The notes under the pieces are model-generated. The model saw only the letters and a program-made list of their open reading frames with translations. It made no database searches and had not been told where the DNA came from. This document shows positions 24,370 to 34,252 of a stretch of 64,000 nt of DNA, piece after piece. The first letter of the stretch is position 1. Every line of letters starts with the position of its first letter. The stretch is from CAIMWS01 sp964409245 (GTDB lineage Bacteria > Verrucomicrobiota > Verrucomicrobiia > Limisphaerales > UBA1319). A program made the position numbers and the translations under genes. The stretch spans positions 7,308-71,307 of the forward strand of contig CAYPCQ010000032.1 of assembly GCA_964409245.1 (NCBI GenBank). The letters run 5' to 3'.

Positions 24370-26957
24370 CAGAACAGCTCCAGCTGGGGCGGCGGCGGCA
24401 GGTTGCGCAATTTCTCGCGCTCCGCCCGGTGGCGGGCCGGGGCGCGCACGTTGCCTTCCGGCGTCAATTCGGACTCCTCCAGGTTGCGGAGGATCACCCG
24501 CGCCCGCTCCAGGACCGCCTTGGGGACGCCCGCCAGGCGGGCCACCTGGATGCCGTAGCTTTTGTCCGTGCCCCCCGGGATGATCTTGCGCAGGAAGATG
24601 ATCTGCTCGTTCCATTCCCGGACGGCCACATTGAAATTACGCAGGCAGGGCAGCTTGGCGGCCAGCTCGGTCAGCTCGTGGTAATGGGTGGCGAACAATG
24701 TTTTGGCGCCCAGCTGGCCGTGGATGTATTCCACGATGGACCAGGCCAGGCTCAGGCCGTCGAAGGTGCTGGTGCCGCGGCCGATCTCGTCCAGGATGAC
24801 CAGGCTGCGGGCGGTGGCGTTGTTGAGCAGGTTGGCCGTTTCGGTCATTTCCACCATGAAGGTGGACTGGCCCCGGGAGAGGTCGTCGCTGGCGCCGATG
24901 CGGGTGAAGATGCGGTCCAGGAGGTCGATGCGCGCCTCGGCGGCGGGCACAAACGAGCCGGTGTGCGCCAGCAGCGCCAGCAGGGCCACCTGCCGGATGT
25001 ACGTGCTTTTGCCTGCCATGTTGGGGCCGGTGATCAAGGCCACCGTCTGCACGGCGGAATCCAGCTCGGTGTCGTTGGGCACAAAGCGTTCCTCGCCCTG
25101 CACCTGGTCCAGCACCGGATGGCGCCCGTCCCGGATGTGCAGGATCCCCTCGCTGCCCACCTGCGGCCGGCAGTAATTATGCAGCCGCGCGGTTTCGGCG
25201 AAAGCGCCCAGGACATCCAGTTGGGCCAGCGCGCGGGCGCTGAGCTGGATTTCGGCCAACCGGGCCACCACCGACTCGCGCACCTTGAGGAACAGGTCGT
25301 ATTCCAGCTTCACGCTCCGCTCCTCCGCGCCCAGGATTTTGCCCTCCATCTCCTTGAGTTCCGGGGTGATGTAGCGCTCGCCGTTGGCAATGGTCTGCTT
25401 GCGCAGGTAATCGGCCGGCACTTTTTCCAGGTGGCTTTTGGTGATCTCGATATAGTAGCCGAACACGGAGTTGAACCGGATCTTCAGGGAGGGGATGCTG
25501 GTGCGCTGGATCTCTTTTTGCTGGAGCTGGGCGATCCAATCCTTCCCCTCGCGCATGGCGCGGCGGAATTCGTCCAGCGCGGCGTCATAGCCGTCGCGGA
25601 TCAGCCCCCCCTCCTTCAAGGCCAGCGGCGGTTCCTCCTGGATCGCCCGGGCGATCAAATCCACCAGGTCCGGCAGTTCGGTGATTTGCCCGGCCAGCTC
25701 GGCCACCAGGCTGGCTGGCTGGCTGGCGGCTGGCTCCCCGGCCTCCCCCGGCCCCGGGAAAAACTCCTCCTGCAGGGCCGGTGGCGTGGCCGGGCGGGCG
25801 GCGGCCAGTTGCGCCAGGGTCTGCTTCAAGCCGGGGATTTGGAGCAGGGCCGAGCGCAGGGCAATCAAATCGCGGGCGTTGCCCTGCCCCACGCTGAGCC
25901 GGGTGATGGTGCGCTCCAGATCCCGCACCTCGGTCAGCTGGCCGCGGAATTGCTCCAGGGCCTGGGGGGTGCTGAACCAGGCCTGGACCACCTCCTGTCG
26001 GCGCGCGATCTGCAGCTCGGAGGCCAGCGGCTGGGAAAGCCATTCCCGCAGCCGCCGCGCCCCCATGGGGGTGACGGTGCGGTTCAGCGCCCCGTAGAGG
26101 GAAGCCGGCGGCCGGGCATCCCGGCTCAGGGGCGCGAGGATTTCCAGGTTCCGCAGCGAAGCGCCGTCCAGGACCAGGAAATCCGAGCATTGGTAAAAAG
26201 AGATCTGCCGCAGGTGCTTCGTGTCGCGCCGCAGCTGCTGCGCCAGGTAATGCAGGATGGCTCCCGCCGCCCCGATGGCGGCCGGGCGGTCCCGCAGCCC
26301 GAAGCCATCCAGCGATTTCACCTGGAATTGGTCGCGCACGGTGAAGGTGGCCGTCTCCGGGGCAAAAACCCAATCGTCGCATGGATTCACCAGCGGGCAG
26401 ACCGGGCGCAGGAGGGTGGCCAGGTTTTTGGCTTCCCCGGGGATGATGACTTCCGCCGGCCGCTGCCGCTCCAGCTCGGTGAGCAGCACCGCTTCTGTCT
26501 CGATTTCGGTGGTGATGAACTCCCCGGTGGTGAGATCCACGAAAGCCACCCCGAAAACCTTCCCGGGGGCGTAAACGGCCGCGAGGAAATTATTCTGCTC
26601 GGCCCGCAGGATGCGCTCGTCGAAATGGGTTCCCGGGCTGATGATCTGGGTGACCTCGCGTTTGACCAGCTGGCCGGGCCGGGCGTCCTCCACCTGGTCG
26701 CAGATGGCCACTTTTCTGCCCGCTTTCAGCAGGCGGCCGATATAGCCGGAGGCGGCGTGGTAGGGGATGCCGCACATGGGGGAGGCGCCGCGCTTGGTCA
26801 GCGCCACGTTCAGCAACTGGGCGCCCGCGATGGCGTCCTCGAAAAACATCTCGTAGAAATCGCCCAGCCGGAACAAAAGCAGCGCGTCGCGCGGTATCTC
26901 CGCTTTGATGCGGCGATACTGCGACATCATGGGAGTCAGTTGGGCGTCGCCAGCCAT
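24369..26957 (-). CDS. mutS: DNA mismatch repair protein MutS
   Basis: This 862-residue mismatch-recognition ATPase has an N-terminal mismatch-binding domain with the Phe-X-Glu motif (RLGDFYEMFFEDA) and lever and clamp regions. The C-terminal ABC-type ATPase shows TGPNMAGKSTYIRQVALL, the DEIGRGTSTFDG Walker B/signature region and FATHYHELTELA. Start MAGDAQLTPMMSQY at 26957 matches homologues; the 87 extra upstream codons are antisense-like. mutL is not in the window. The Minf_1886 gene lies 68 bases upstream on the same strand. Confidence 0.97.
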   Translation of the reverse strand: MAGDAQLTPMMSQYRRIKAEIPRDALLLFRLGDFYEMFFEDAIAGAQLLNVALTKRGASPMCGIPYHAASGYIGRLLKAGRKVAICDQVEDARPGQLVKREVTQIISPGTHFDERILRAEQNNFLAAVYAPGKVFGVAFVDLTTGEFITTEIETEAVLLTELERQRPAEVIIPGEAKNLATLLRPVCPLVNPCDDWVFAPETATFTVRDQFQVKSLDGFGLRDRPAAIGAAGAILHYLAQQLRRDTKHLRQISFYQCSDFLVLDGASLRNLEILAPLSRDARPPASLYGALNRTVTPMGARRLREWLSQPLASELQIARRQEVVQAWFSTPQALEQFRGQLTEVRDLERTITRLSVGQGNARDLIALRSALLQIPGLKQTLAQLAAARPATPPALQEEFFPGPGEAGEPAASQPASLVAELAGQITELPDLVDLIARAIQEEPPLALKEGGLIRDGYDAALDEFRRAMREGKDWIAQLQQKEIQRTSIPSLKIRFNSVFGYYIEITKSHLEKVPADYLRKQTIANGERYITPELKEMEGKILGAEERSVKLEYDLFLKVRESVVARLAEIQLSARALAQLDVLGAFAETARLHNYCRPQVGSEGILHIRDGRHPVLDQVQGEERFVPNDTELDSAVQTVALITGPNMAGKSTYIRQVALLALLAHTGSFVPAAEARIDLLDRIFTRIGASDDLSRGQSTFMVEMTETANLLNNATARSLVILDEIGRGTSTFDGLSLAWSIVEYIHGQLGAKTLFATHYHELTELAAKLPCLRNFNVAVREWNEQIIFLRKIIPGGTDKSYGIQVARLAGVPKAVLERARVILRNLEESELTPEGNVRAPARHRAEREKLRNLPPPPQLELF

Positions 26958-27025
26958 TCGCCCGGAAACATAACGGTTCGCCCGGGCGAGGTCGAAGCTT
27001 TTTCTCCCCGGATGCGGCGCGCGGT

Positions 27026-27451
27026 TCAGCTGGCGGAGGTATCCGGGATGGATTGCAGGCCCCGGCTGGAGGGGATGAACGGATCCCGGAACGCCTTGGC
27101 AAAATCGTAGCCGCCCTTGAAATCCTCGCGGCTGTCCTGCGGGGTCTTGCTGAGCAGGCCATGCTCCACCAGGTTGAAGACGATTTCGCCGAAATCCTCG
27201 CACCGTTCGATGCCCCACGCCAGCAAGACCGCCATGGTCATCGGCCCGAACTGGCGCAGGCCATATTCCCGGATGCCCGCCAGCAACTCCTGGCCGGTGA
27301 CGTGGCGGACCACGTTCTTGTTGGCTTTCAGGATGGCTTTCTGGGTGAAATCGAGCGCTTCCCGGACGAATAAATAGGCATCCCCCGGATAGCGGGCATC
27401 CCCCGCCACTATCCGCTCCAGCACCGCCAAAAAACGTTCTTCCTGCGACAT
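27026..27451 (-). CDS. Minf_1886 family protein
   Basis: This 141-residue soluble protein belongs to a small family named after Methylacidiphilum infernorum. Seen here are FLAVLERIVAGDARYPGDAY, VRHVTGQELLAGIREYGLRQ, FGPMTMAVLLAWGI and FGEIVFNLVEHGLLSKT. It is mostly helical, without known catalytic residues. The family is largely found in the Verrucomicrobiota/Planctomycetes group, which supports the taxonomic guess. It lies between a small membrane peptide gene and mutS, all transcribed leftwards. Function unknown. Confidence 0.85.
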   Translation of the reverse strand: MSQEERFLAVLERIVAGDARYPGDAYLFVREALDFTQKAILKANKNVVRHVTGQELLAGIREYGLRQFGPMTMAVLLAWGIERCEDFGEIVFNLVEHGLLSKTPQDSREDFKGGYDFAKAFRDPFIPSSRGLQSIPDTSAS

Positions 27452-27460
27452 AGCCCGCTG

Positions 27461-27598
27461 TTACCGTTGCGTTTGGGAGGGAACCACCGGAATCCGGGCG
27501 GGATGCGCCAGGCGCCAGGCCCGCACCGCCCAGCCCGTCAGCAAAATGGCCACCACCATGATCAGCACGGCCTGCTCCTGTTTGGTCAGATATCCCAT
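27461..27598 (-). CDS. Small single-helix membrane protein
   Basis: This 45-residue frame begins MGYLTKQEQAVL, has one hydrophobic helix (LIMVVAILLTGWAVRAW), then a short basic, proline-containing tail. A GGGAGG ribosome-binding site sits about 5-10 bases before the ATG. The frame occupies almost exactly the space between leuS (22 bases upstream) and the Minf_1886 gene (9 bases downstream). The LTKQEQ start followed by one helix resembles the membrane anchor of short ComEA-like proteins, but no helix-hairpin-helix domain follows. Probably real; function unknown. Confidence 0.55.
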   Translation of the reverse strand: MGYLTKQEQAVLIMVVAILLTGWAVRAWRLAHPARIPVVPSQTQR

Positions 27599-27620
27599 CC
27601 CGACCCTCCCTTCAAATGTT

Positions 27621-30600
27621 TCACGCCACGGCAATATTAACTATTTTTCCGGGTACGACAATGATTTTCTTGACGGCCTTTCCGGCCGTGAACAGCCGGA
27701 CCTTTTCGCTGGCCAGCGCGGCGGCCTCGATTTCCGCCGCGGAAGCCTTGGCGGGCAGGGTGAGGCGGTCCCGGAGCTTGCCATTGACCTGCACCGGGAT
27801 TTCCACCGTGTCCTCCACCAATTTGGCGGGATCAAAGGCCGGCCAGGGGAGGTAGGCCAGGGCGGGCGCGTTTTGGCCCGGGGCGGTGTGGGCCGCCAGC
27901 CGCGCCTGCAGCTCCTCTGCCAGGTGGGGCGCGAAGGGCTGCAGCAGCACCAGGAAGTCCCGCAACACGGAAGCCGGTTTCACCTCCCAGCCGATCATCT
28001 CATTGACCATCACCATCAGGGCGGAGATGGCGGTGTTGAAGCGCATCCCGTCCAGATCCTCCGTCACCTTCTTGATGCCGGTGTGCAGCACCTTGAGCTG
28101 CGCGGGGGTGGGGGCGGCATCTTGGATGGACGATGACAGCCGGATGCGGTCCAGCAGGCTGGCCGGGGCGTCCGCTGCCGTGGTGAGGCTTTGCTCGAAT
28201 TCCTGTTCGCTATCCTCGTCCACAAACAGCCGCCACACGCGGCCCAGGAACCGGTAAACCCCCTCCACGCCCTTGGTGTTCCACGGCTTCACCATTTCCA
28301 GCGGCCCCATGAACATTTCATAGAGCCGGAAGGCGTCCGCGCCGTATTCCTGGAGGATGTCGTCCGGGTTGACCACGTTGCCCCGCGATTTGGACATCTT
28401 GAAGCTCCGCACATCCACCCGGATGGCGGGGTTCGTTTTGAGGCAGAAATGTTCCCCGCGCTTCTCCACCTCCTCCTCGGCGACGCGCCGGGCGGTGACT
28501 TTTTGCCCGGTGGCCGCCTGGGTGCCCACCAGGCGGCGCCCCTCGGCGCCCGCCTCCTCCTCGATCCCCGTGATGCCGGCCACGCTCACCAGGCTGCCTT
28601 GCGCGTCGGAAAAACAGGCGAATTCCATCTCGCCCAGGATCAGCCCCTGGTTGACCAGCTTGAAAAACGGCTCCGGGGTTGAAACGCACCCCAGGTCGAA
28701 CAGCAATTTGTGCCAGAACCGTGAATAAAGCAGGTGCAGCACCGCGTGCTCGGCGCCGCCCACATACAAGTTGATGCCGGGCGTGGGGGCTTTGGAACCG
28801 GTTGGGGCCGGACCCGTTCCCATCCAGTAACGTTCCACCGCCGGCTGGCAAAAGGCGTTTGGGGACCGGGCATCGAGATAGCGCAAATAATACCAGCAGC
28901 TGCCGGCCCATTGCGGCATGGTGTTGGTTTCGCGCACCGAGCCATCCGGCAGGCTGACCCAATCGCGGGCCCGGGCCAGCGGCGGCTGCCCGTCCTGGGT
29001 GGGTTTATAATCCTCCAGCGCCGGCGGCAATAGCGGCAGGGCGGCTTCCGGCAGGGATGAATGGGCGCCGTCTTTCCAGACAATCGGGAAGGGTTCGCCC
29101 CAGTAGCGCTGGCGGCTGAACAACCAGTCGCGGAGCTTGAAATTGACCGTCTTGTGGCCTAGCCCTCTTTCCTCCAGCCAGGACGCGATTTTCCTTTTGG
29201 CCTCAGGGGTGGGCAGGCCGCTGATGAACCCGGAATTCACGCTGGTGCCGTCGTCCACAAAACCGAGGTCCGGCTGGCCCTCCGGCGCCTGGACCACGAC
29301 GCGGACCGGCAGCTCGAACTTGCGGGCGAACTCGAGGTCGCGCGTGTCGTGGGCGGGCACGGCCATGATGGCGCCGGTGCCATAGCTGGCCAGCACGTAA
29401 TCGGCGATCCAGATGGGGATTTTCTCGCCGTTGACCGGGTTGACCGCCCAGGCGCCGGTGAACACGCCGGATTTTTCCTTGGCCAGCTCGGTCCGTTCGA
29501 GGTCGCTTTTGGCGGCCGCCTGCTGGCGGTAGGCCTCCACCGCCGCGCGGGGAGTGCCGCGGGCGGCCGGGGCGCCCCCCTTCCAGGCCTCGGGGGTGTT
29601 CGCCGGCCAGGCCGGTGGCAGGATCTGGTCCACCAGCTTGTGCTCGGGCGCCAGGACCATGTAAGTGGCCCCGAACAAAGTGTCCGGGCGGGTGGTGAAC
29701 ACCGTGATCTGGCAATTGCACTCCGGGGTGGCGGGGCCGCATTCGCTGATGGCAAAGGTCACTTCGGCGCCCTCGCTGCGACCGATCCAATCCCGCTGCA
29801 TTTTTTTCAGTGATTCGGGCCAGTCCACCAGGTCGAGATCGGCCAGCAGACGGTCCGCGTAAGCGGTGATGCGCAGCATCCATTGGCGCATCGGCTTGCG
29901 GACCACCGGGAATCCGCCCACCTCGCTTTTGCCGTCCACCACCTCCTCATTGGCCAGCACCGTGCCCAAAGCGGGGCACCAGTTCACCGGCGCTTCCGAC
30001 ACATAAGCCAGCCGCCGGGCGTCGCAGTAAGCCCGCCGGTCCGCCTCGGCGGCCAGCCCGGGCGGATAGGGGAGGGTTTCGATCGGCTCGGCGCGGTTGG
30101 TGGCCGGATTGAACCACGAGTTGTAAAGCTTGAGGAAAATCCACTGGGTCCACCTGAAATACTGCGGATCGGTGGTGTCGATTTCCCGGCTCCAGTCGTA
30201 GCTGAAGCCCAGGGATTGGATCTGGCGCTTGAAAGTGGCGATGTTGGCCTCGGTGGTTTTCCGCGGATGCTGGCCGGTTTTGATCGCATATTGTTCGGCG
30301 GGCAGGCCGAAGGCGTCCCAGCCCATGGGATGCAGCACGTTGAAGCCCCGCGCCCGGTGATACCGGGCGACGATATCCGTGGCGGTGTAGCCTTCCGGAT
30401 GCCCCACATGCAGACCGGCCCCCGAGGGATAAGGAAACATGTCCAGCACGTAGTATTTGGGCGGCAATTGCCCGGTCCGGGCCGCCTCGGGATGTCGTTC
30501 AGCAAAGGGATGGCCCGCCGGGATGGTCTCTCCCGGATTCCAAGCCCGGAACATTTCGGTCCGCAACCAAACTTCCTGCCACTTCGGCTCAATGATATGA

Positions 30601-30629
30601 AACGGATATTGTCTTCTCATATGCGACAT
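27621..30629 (-). CDS. leuS: Leucyl-tRNA synthetase
   Basis: This 1002-residue class I synthetase has the HIGH-type motif in YPSGAGLHVGHPEGYTATD, an editing CP1 domain (AVPAHDTRDLEFA region), the KMSKS motif in FKMSKSRGNVVNPDD, and the helical anticodon domain with a C-terminal extension. It is longer than many bacterial LeuRS (about 860), mainly through insertions around the CP1 and zinc/leucine-specific regions. MSHMRRQYPFHIIEPKWQ is the expected N-terminus; the second ATG at 30620 is equally possible. It is the first gene of the leftward run ending with the radical SAM gene. Confidence 0.96.
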   Translation of the reverse strand: MSHMRRQYPFHIIEPKWQEVWLRTEMFRAWNPGETIPAGHPFAERHPEAARTGQLPPKYYVLDMFPYPSGAGLHVGHPEGYTATDIVARYHRARGFNVLHPMGWDAFGLPAEQYAIKTGQHPRKTTEANIATFKRQIQSLGFSYDWSREIDTTDPQYFRWTQWIFLKLYNSWFNPATNRAEPIETLPYPPGLAAEADRRAYCDARRLAYVSEAPVNWCPALGTVLANEEVVDGKSEVGGFPVVRKPMRQWMLRITAYADRLLADLDLVDWPESLKKMQRDWIGRSEGAEVTFAISECGPATPECNCQITVFTTRPDTLFGATYMVLAPEHKLVDQILPPAWPANTPEAWKGGAPAARGTPRAAVEAYRQQAAAKSDLERTELAKEKSGVFTGAWAVNPVNGEKIPIWIADYVLASYGTGAIMAVPAHDTRDLEFARKFELPVRVVVQAPEGQPDLGFVDDGTSVNSGFISGLPTPEAKRKIASWLEERGLGHKTVNFKLRDWLFSRQRYWGEPFPIVWKDGAHSSLPEAALPLLPPALEDYKPTQDGQPPLARARDWVSLPDGSVRETNTMPQWAGSCWYYLRYLDARSPNAFCQPAVERYWMGTGPAPTGSKAPTPGINLYVGGAEHAVLHLLYSRFWHKLLFDLGCVSTPEPFFKLVNQGLILGEMEFACFSDAQGSLVSVAGITGIEEEAGAEGRRLVGTQAATGQKVTARRVAEEEVEKRGEHFCLKTNPAIRVDVRSFKMSKSRGNVVNPDDILQEYGADAFRLYEMFMGPLEMVKPWNTKGVEGVYRFLGRVWRLFVDEDSEQEFEQSLTTAADAPASLLDRIRLSSSIQDAAPTPAQLKVLHTGIKKVTEDLDGMRFNTAISALMVMVNEMIGWEVKPASVLRDFLVLLQPFAPHLAEELQARLAAHTAPGQNAPALAYLPWPAFDPAKLVEDTVEIPVQVNGKLRDRLTLPAKASAAEIEAAALASEKVRLFTAGKAVKKIIVVPGKIVNIAVA

Positions 30630-30885
30630 GGGGGGTGATCTTGCGGAAATCGCCCCGCCAGGGCAATCGCAGAGTTGACGCTATCTGGCTGGGGCTTGCG
30701 GTTTCCAGGCCTGGATCCGGCCCGGTTGGGAGCGTGGCTGGTGGCGCCCGGCAGCCAAAACAATTCCGAATGCCTTCCCCGAACTCCTCGTCTAATCCCA
30801 TCGAAGAATGGGCTGATTTTCCCTGGTTCCTTTGGCCGGCGGGGTGAGAGCGTTGACGGCCACCCGGGGGAGTCGCCCGCTACCG

Positions 30886-32193
30886 ATGAATGAAATGAAT
30901 ACTGGCAAATCAAACTTATCGCGCCGCAGTTTCCTGCGGACCACTGCGGCCACAGTGTCCGGCGCCGGCACCGGAGTGCTGTTCCCCAACCTGCTGGCCA
31001 GGTCCGTCCTGGGGGCGGCTCCCAATCCGGTGCGGGCGGGCATCCGCGTGGGCTGCATCGCCGTGGGCAACCAGGGTGGCGCCCTGCTGAAGCGCAACCT
31101 GCAAAACGTGGTGGCCGTGTGCGAAGTGGACCAGACGCGCCTCGCGGCGGCCAAAGCCGCCGTGGAAAAGGCCACCCAGCGTTCCTGCGCCACCTGCACT
31201 GATTACCGCAAACTCCTGGAAAACAAGGAAATCGATGCCGTAATGATCGCCTCGCCGGATCACTGGCATGCCCTCCAAACCATCCACGCCTGCCAGGCCG
31301 GCAAGGATGTTTATGTGGAAAAACCGCTCTCCCTGATGATCGAGGAGGGCAAGCTGATGCTCAAGGCCGCCCGCCACTATCATCGCGTGGTGCAGACCGG
31401 CAGCATGCAGCGCTCGGACGACAAATTCCGGCTGGCTTGCGAATTGGTGCGGGCGGGGCGCATCGGCCGGGTGAAAACCATCCGCGTGGGATTGCCCGGG
31501 GTGAATTTCAATGAAAAAACGGTTCCCGACAGCGAGCCGCCGGCCGGGTTGGATTACGACCTATGGCTCGGCCCCGCGCCTTACCGCCCCTACAACAAAA
31601 ACCGGGTTCATTATAACTTCCGGTTTTTCTGGGACTACTCCGGCGGGCAGATGACCAACTGGGGCGCCCACCACCTCGATATCGCCCAGTGGGGCCTGGG
31701 CATGGATGCCAGCGGGCCGGTGGAAATCGAATCCATGGCCATGTATGACCGTGAAAAACGCTATGAAGTGCCTTCCCGGTTTGAAATCCTGTACAAATAC
31801 GCCAACGGGGTAACCATCATCTGCGGCCAGGGCCAGAAAATGGGGACCACCTTTGAAGGTGACGAAGGATCCATTTATGTGGACCGGGGCAAGCTCAGCT
31901 CCGATCCGGCGGAGATCGTGAAAGAGCCGCTGGGCGAAAAAGATGTGCGCCTTTACGCCAGCAAAAACCACGATGACAACTGGTATCAATGCATCAAGGA
32001 CCGCAAGCTGCCCATCTGCGATGTGGCGGTCGGGCACCGTTCCGCCACAGTCTGCCACCTGGGAAATATCTCCGTCCGCACCGGGCAGTTGGTGAAATGG
32101 GATCCGCTCCGGGAGGAGATGGTGGACAGCGTGGAGCTTCGCAAATGGATGTCTTATCCTTACCGTGAGCCATGGCGGCTGCCGGTAATTTGA
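30886..32193 (+). CDS. Tat-exported Gfo/Idh/MocA family oxidoreductase
   Basis: This 435-residue NAD(P)-dependent oxidoreductase has a twin-arginine signal peptide (LSRRSFLRTTAATVSGAG). The Rossmann domain follows (IRVGCIAVGNQGGALL), with the family motif EKPLSL near residue 145 and a C-terminal domain with NWGAHHLDIAQWGLGMD. Such proteins act on sugars or inositols and are strongly expanded with Tat signals in Planctomycetes and Verrucomicrobia. No sugar operon surrounds it, so the substrate is unknown. The ATG at 30886 places the signal correctly. Confidence 0.9.
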   Translation: MNEMNTGKSNLSRRSFLRTTAATVSGAGTGVLFPNLLARSVLGAAPNPVRAGIRVGCIAVGNQGGALLKRNLQNVVAVCEVDQTRLAAAKAAVEKATQRSCATCTDYRKLLENKEIDAVMIASPDHWHALQTIHACQAGKDVYVEKPLSLMIEEGKLMLKAARHYHRVVQTGSMQRSDDKFRLACELVRAGRIGRVKTIRVGLPGVNFNEKTVPDSEPPAGLDYDLWLGPAPYRPYNKNRVHYNFRFFWDYSGGQMTNWGAHHLDIAQWGLGMDASGPVEIESMAMYDREKRYEVPSRFEILYKYANGVTIICGQGQKMGTTFEGDEGSIYVDRGKLSSDPAEIVKEPLGEKDVRLYASKNHDDNWYQCIKDRKLPICDVAVGHRSATVCHLGNISVRTGQLVKWDPLREEMVDSVELRKWMSYPYREPWRLPVI

Positions 32194-32503
32194 TCCCCAT
32201 CCCCCCCGTTTTTTTTGGTTTGGGCGGTTTTTCATGGCCGCCGCTGGGATTGCTCCGCGGCGGCGGTTTGGTGTTCAAGCCCCGCATCCAGCGGTGTTTT
32301 CCGCGCTTGGTTCCCGGCAAAGCATTGGGGAGTAGCGGTTTGTCCATGGCCTGCGGGCGTGGGGACCGGCCCCTGGCAAGGCGGATTCGGCCGGCCAACC
32401 GGACCCGTGCCAGCCTGAACTTAAGGATTGCTACAGCCCGTTTTAAAGGATTAACTGGGACCGCAACTTTTTGACCGGCAAATTGTTTGCATGGATAGCT
32501 GGA
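32194..32503. other. Intergenic region with a GC-rich hairpin
   Basis: No gene was recognised in these 310 bases. A perfect 8-base inverted repeat GCCGCCGC (32237-32244) / GCGGCGGC (32257-32264) with a 12-base loop lies 44 bases after the oxidoreductase stop. It is followed by a T/G-rich stretch, so it is a weak terminator candidate. The rest probably carries the promoter of the secretion operon. Confidence 0.4.
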
Positions 32504-34240
32504 ATGGTATTTGAACCCATAAAAAATGTGCTCGCCCGGGCCGGCTTGGCCGAAGCCGCTCAATTCGATGAATGGCTCAAAGCCTGGCGCGTGGCGGTGG
32601 AAAACGGCTCGCAAGAGACGCAGGTGGTATTCTTCGCCCGCGAAAGAGGCCTGCCAGAGGATCAATTCCTGCAGAAATTGGCGGAGGCCTTGGGCTGGCC
32701 TTACGTGGAACTGCCCCGCATCAACCTGACCAACGAAATCCGCCAAAAAATCTCCACCAAGGTGGCCTTCCAACATTTCGTCCTGCCCGTGGTCCTGAAG
32801 GAGGACACCCTGCAGGTGGCCATCTGCAATCCGTTCAATTCCGCCCTGCTGGGGGCCGTCCAGCACGATGCCAAGTGCCCCGTCGAATTTGCCCTGGCCC
32901 CCCAGTCGGAAATCGAAAAAGCCCTCAAAAAATATTACGGGGTTGGCGCCGAAACCCTCGATGAAATGGCCGAGGATGAACCCCTCGAGCTCATGGTGGG
33001 CGAGGACAAGGAAATCACCGAAGGCGACCAGGAAGCCAGCGTCATCAAATTCGTCAACCAGATCATCTGGGAAGCTTTCAAGGACCGCGCCACCGATATT
33101 CATTTCGAGCCGGCGGAAGACGAGCTGCGCATCCGGTACCGCATCGACGGCATCCTGCACCAGACCCCCATGCCGCCCCAGCTCAAGCGGTTCCAATCCG
33201 CGCTGATTTCCCGTATCAAGGTCATGTCGGGCATGGACATCGCCGAAAAACGCCTCCCCCAGGACGGCCGCATCAACGTGCGGATCAAAGGGGAGGAAAT
33301 CGATATCCGCGTTTCGACCGTGCCCACCGTTTACGGGGAGAGCGTCTCCCTCCGTTTGCTGACCCGCGGCAAGATCTTCCTGAGCCTCGAAAAGCTGGGC
33401 TTCGCCCCCAAGGATGAACAGGCTATCCGGGAGATCATCGTCAAACCCCACGGGATTTTCCTCGTCACGGGTCCGACCGGGTCCGGGAAATCGACCTCCC
33501 TGTATGCCTTCCTGAGCACGATCAACTCGGTTCAGAAACGGATCATCACGATCGAGGAACCGGTCGAATACGAGCTGAAAGGCATCAACCAGATCGCCGT
33601 GCGCCCCGATATCGGCCTCACCTTTGCCATGGGCTTGCGCCATATCCTGCGCCAGGATCCCAACGTGATCATGGTGGGGGAAATCCGCGATATGGAGACC
33701 GCGGAAATCGCCATCCGCGCGGCCCTGACCGGCCACTTGGTGTTCAGCACCCTGCACACCAACGACGCCCCCAGCGCCTTCACCCGCTTGATCGATATGG
33801 GCATCGAGCCGTTCCTGGTGGCTTCCTCCGTGGAGGCCGTGATGGCCCAGCGCCTCGTCCGTACCATCTGTCCGCACTGCAAGGTGGAGCAGAAGGTGGA
33901 CGCCGAATACCTGCGGCGCATCAGCTTCCCGGAAGAGGATATCCTCACCGCCAAGTTCTGGCGCGGCGCCGGCTGCGAGGAGTGCCGGCAGTTCGGCTAC
34001 CAGGGCCGCAAGGGGATCTATGAGCTGCTCCTGCTGAACGAAACCATCCGGCCGCTGATCATGAACCGCGCCCCGGCTTCCACCATCGCCCAGACGGCCA
34101 TCGATTTGGGCATGCGCACCCTGCGCAGCGACGGCTGGAAAAAAGTGCGTGAGGCCGGAACCACCATTGAGGAGGTGCTCCGGGTGACCCAGGTAGAGGA
34201 ACATCTTCCGGCTTTGTCCAGCGACACCCGCCGCCCATAA
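32504..34240 (+). CDS. GspE/PilB-type secretion or pilus assembly ATPase
   Basis: This 578-residue hexameric ATPase powers type II secretion or type IV pilus extension. It has the N-terminal GspE_N fold (GLPEDQFLQKLAEALGWPYV), the Walker A motif GPTGSGKSTS near residue 324, the Asp box (IITIEEPVEY), Walker B (VIMVGEIRDMETAEIA), the His box (STLHTNDAPSAF) and a tetracysteine zinc site (CPHC near 457, CEEC near 491). The ATG at 32504 is preferred; a TTG 33 bases upstream is possible. It heads an operon with GspL-, GspM- and GspD-like genes. Confidence 0.93.
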   Translation: MVFEPIKNVLARAGLAEAAQFDEWLKAWRVAVENGSQETQVVFFARERGLPEDQFLQKLAEALGWPYVELPRINLTNEIRQKISTKVAFQHFVLPVVLKEDTLQVAICNPFNSALLGAVQHDAKCPVEFALAPQSEIEKALKKYYGVGAETLDEMAEDEPLELMVGEDKEITEGDQEASVIKFVNQIIWEAFKDRATDIHFEPAEDELRIRYRIDGILHQTPMPPQLKRFQSALISRIKVMSGMDIAEKRLPQDGRINVRIKGEEIDIRVSTVPTVYGESVSLRLLTRGKIFLSLEKLGFAPKDEQAIREIIVKPHGIFLVTGPTGSGKSTSLYAFLSTINSVQKRIITIEEPVEYELKGINQIAVRPDIGLTFAMGLRHILRQDPNVIMVGEIRDMETAEIAIRAALTGHLVFSTLHTNDAPSAFTRLIDMGIEPFLVASSVEAVMAQRLVRTICPHCKVEQKVDAEYLRRISFPEEDILTAKFWRGAGCEECRQFGYQGRKGIYELLLLNETIRPLIMNRAPASTIAQTAIDLGMRTLRSDGWKKVREAGTTIEEVLRVTQVEEHLPALSSDTRRP

Positions 34241-34252
34241 ACCAGGAGCCCA

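Noticed and set aside
24429..27110. 893-codon plus-strand frame opposite mutS
   Set aside because: It is the complement of an unmistakable mutS and rich in Gly, Gln, His and Arg, typical of shadow frames.
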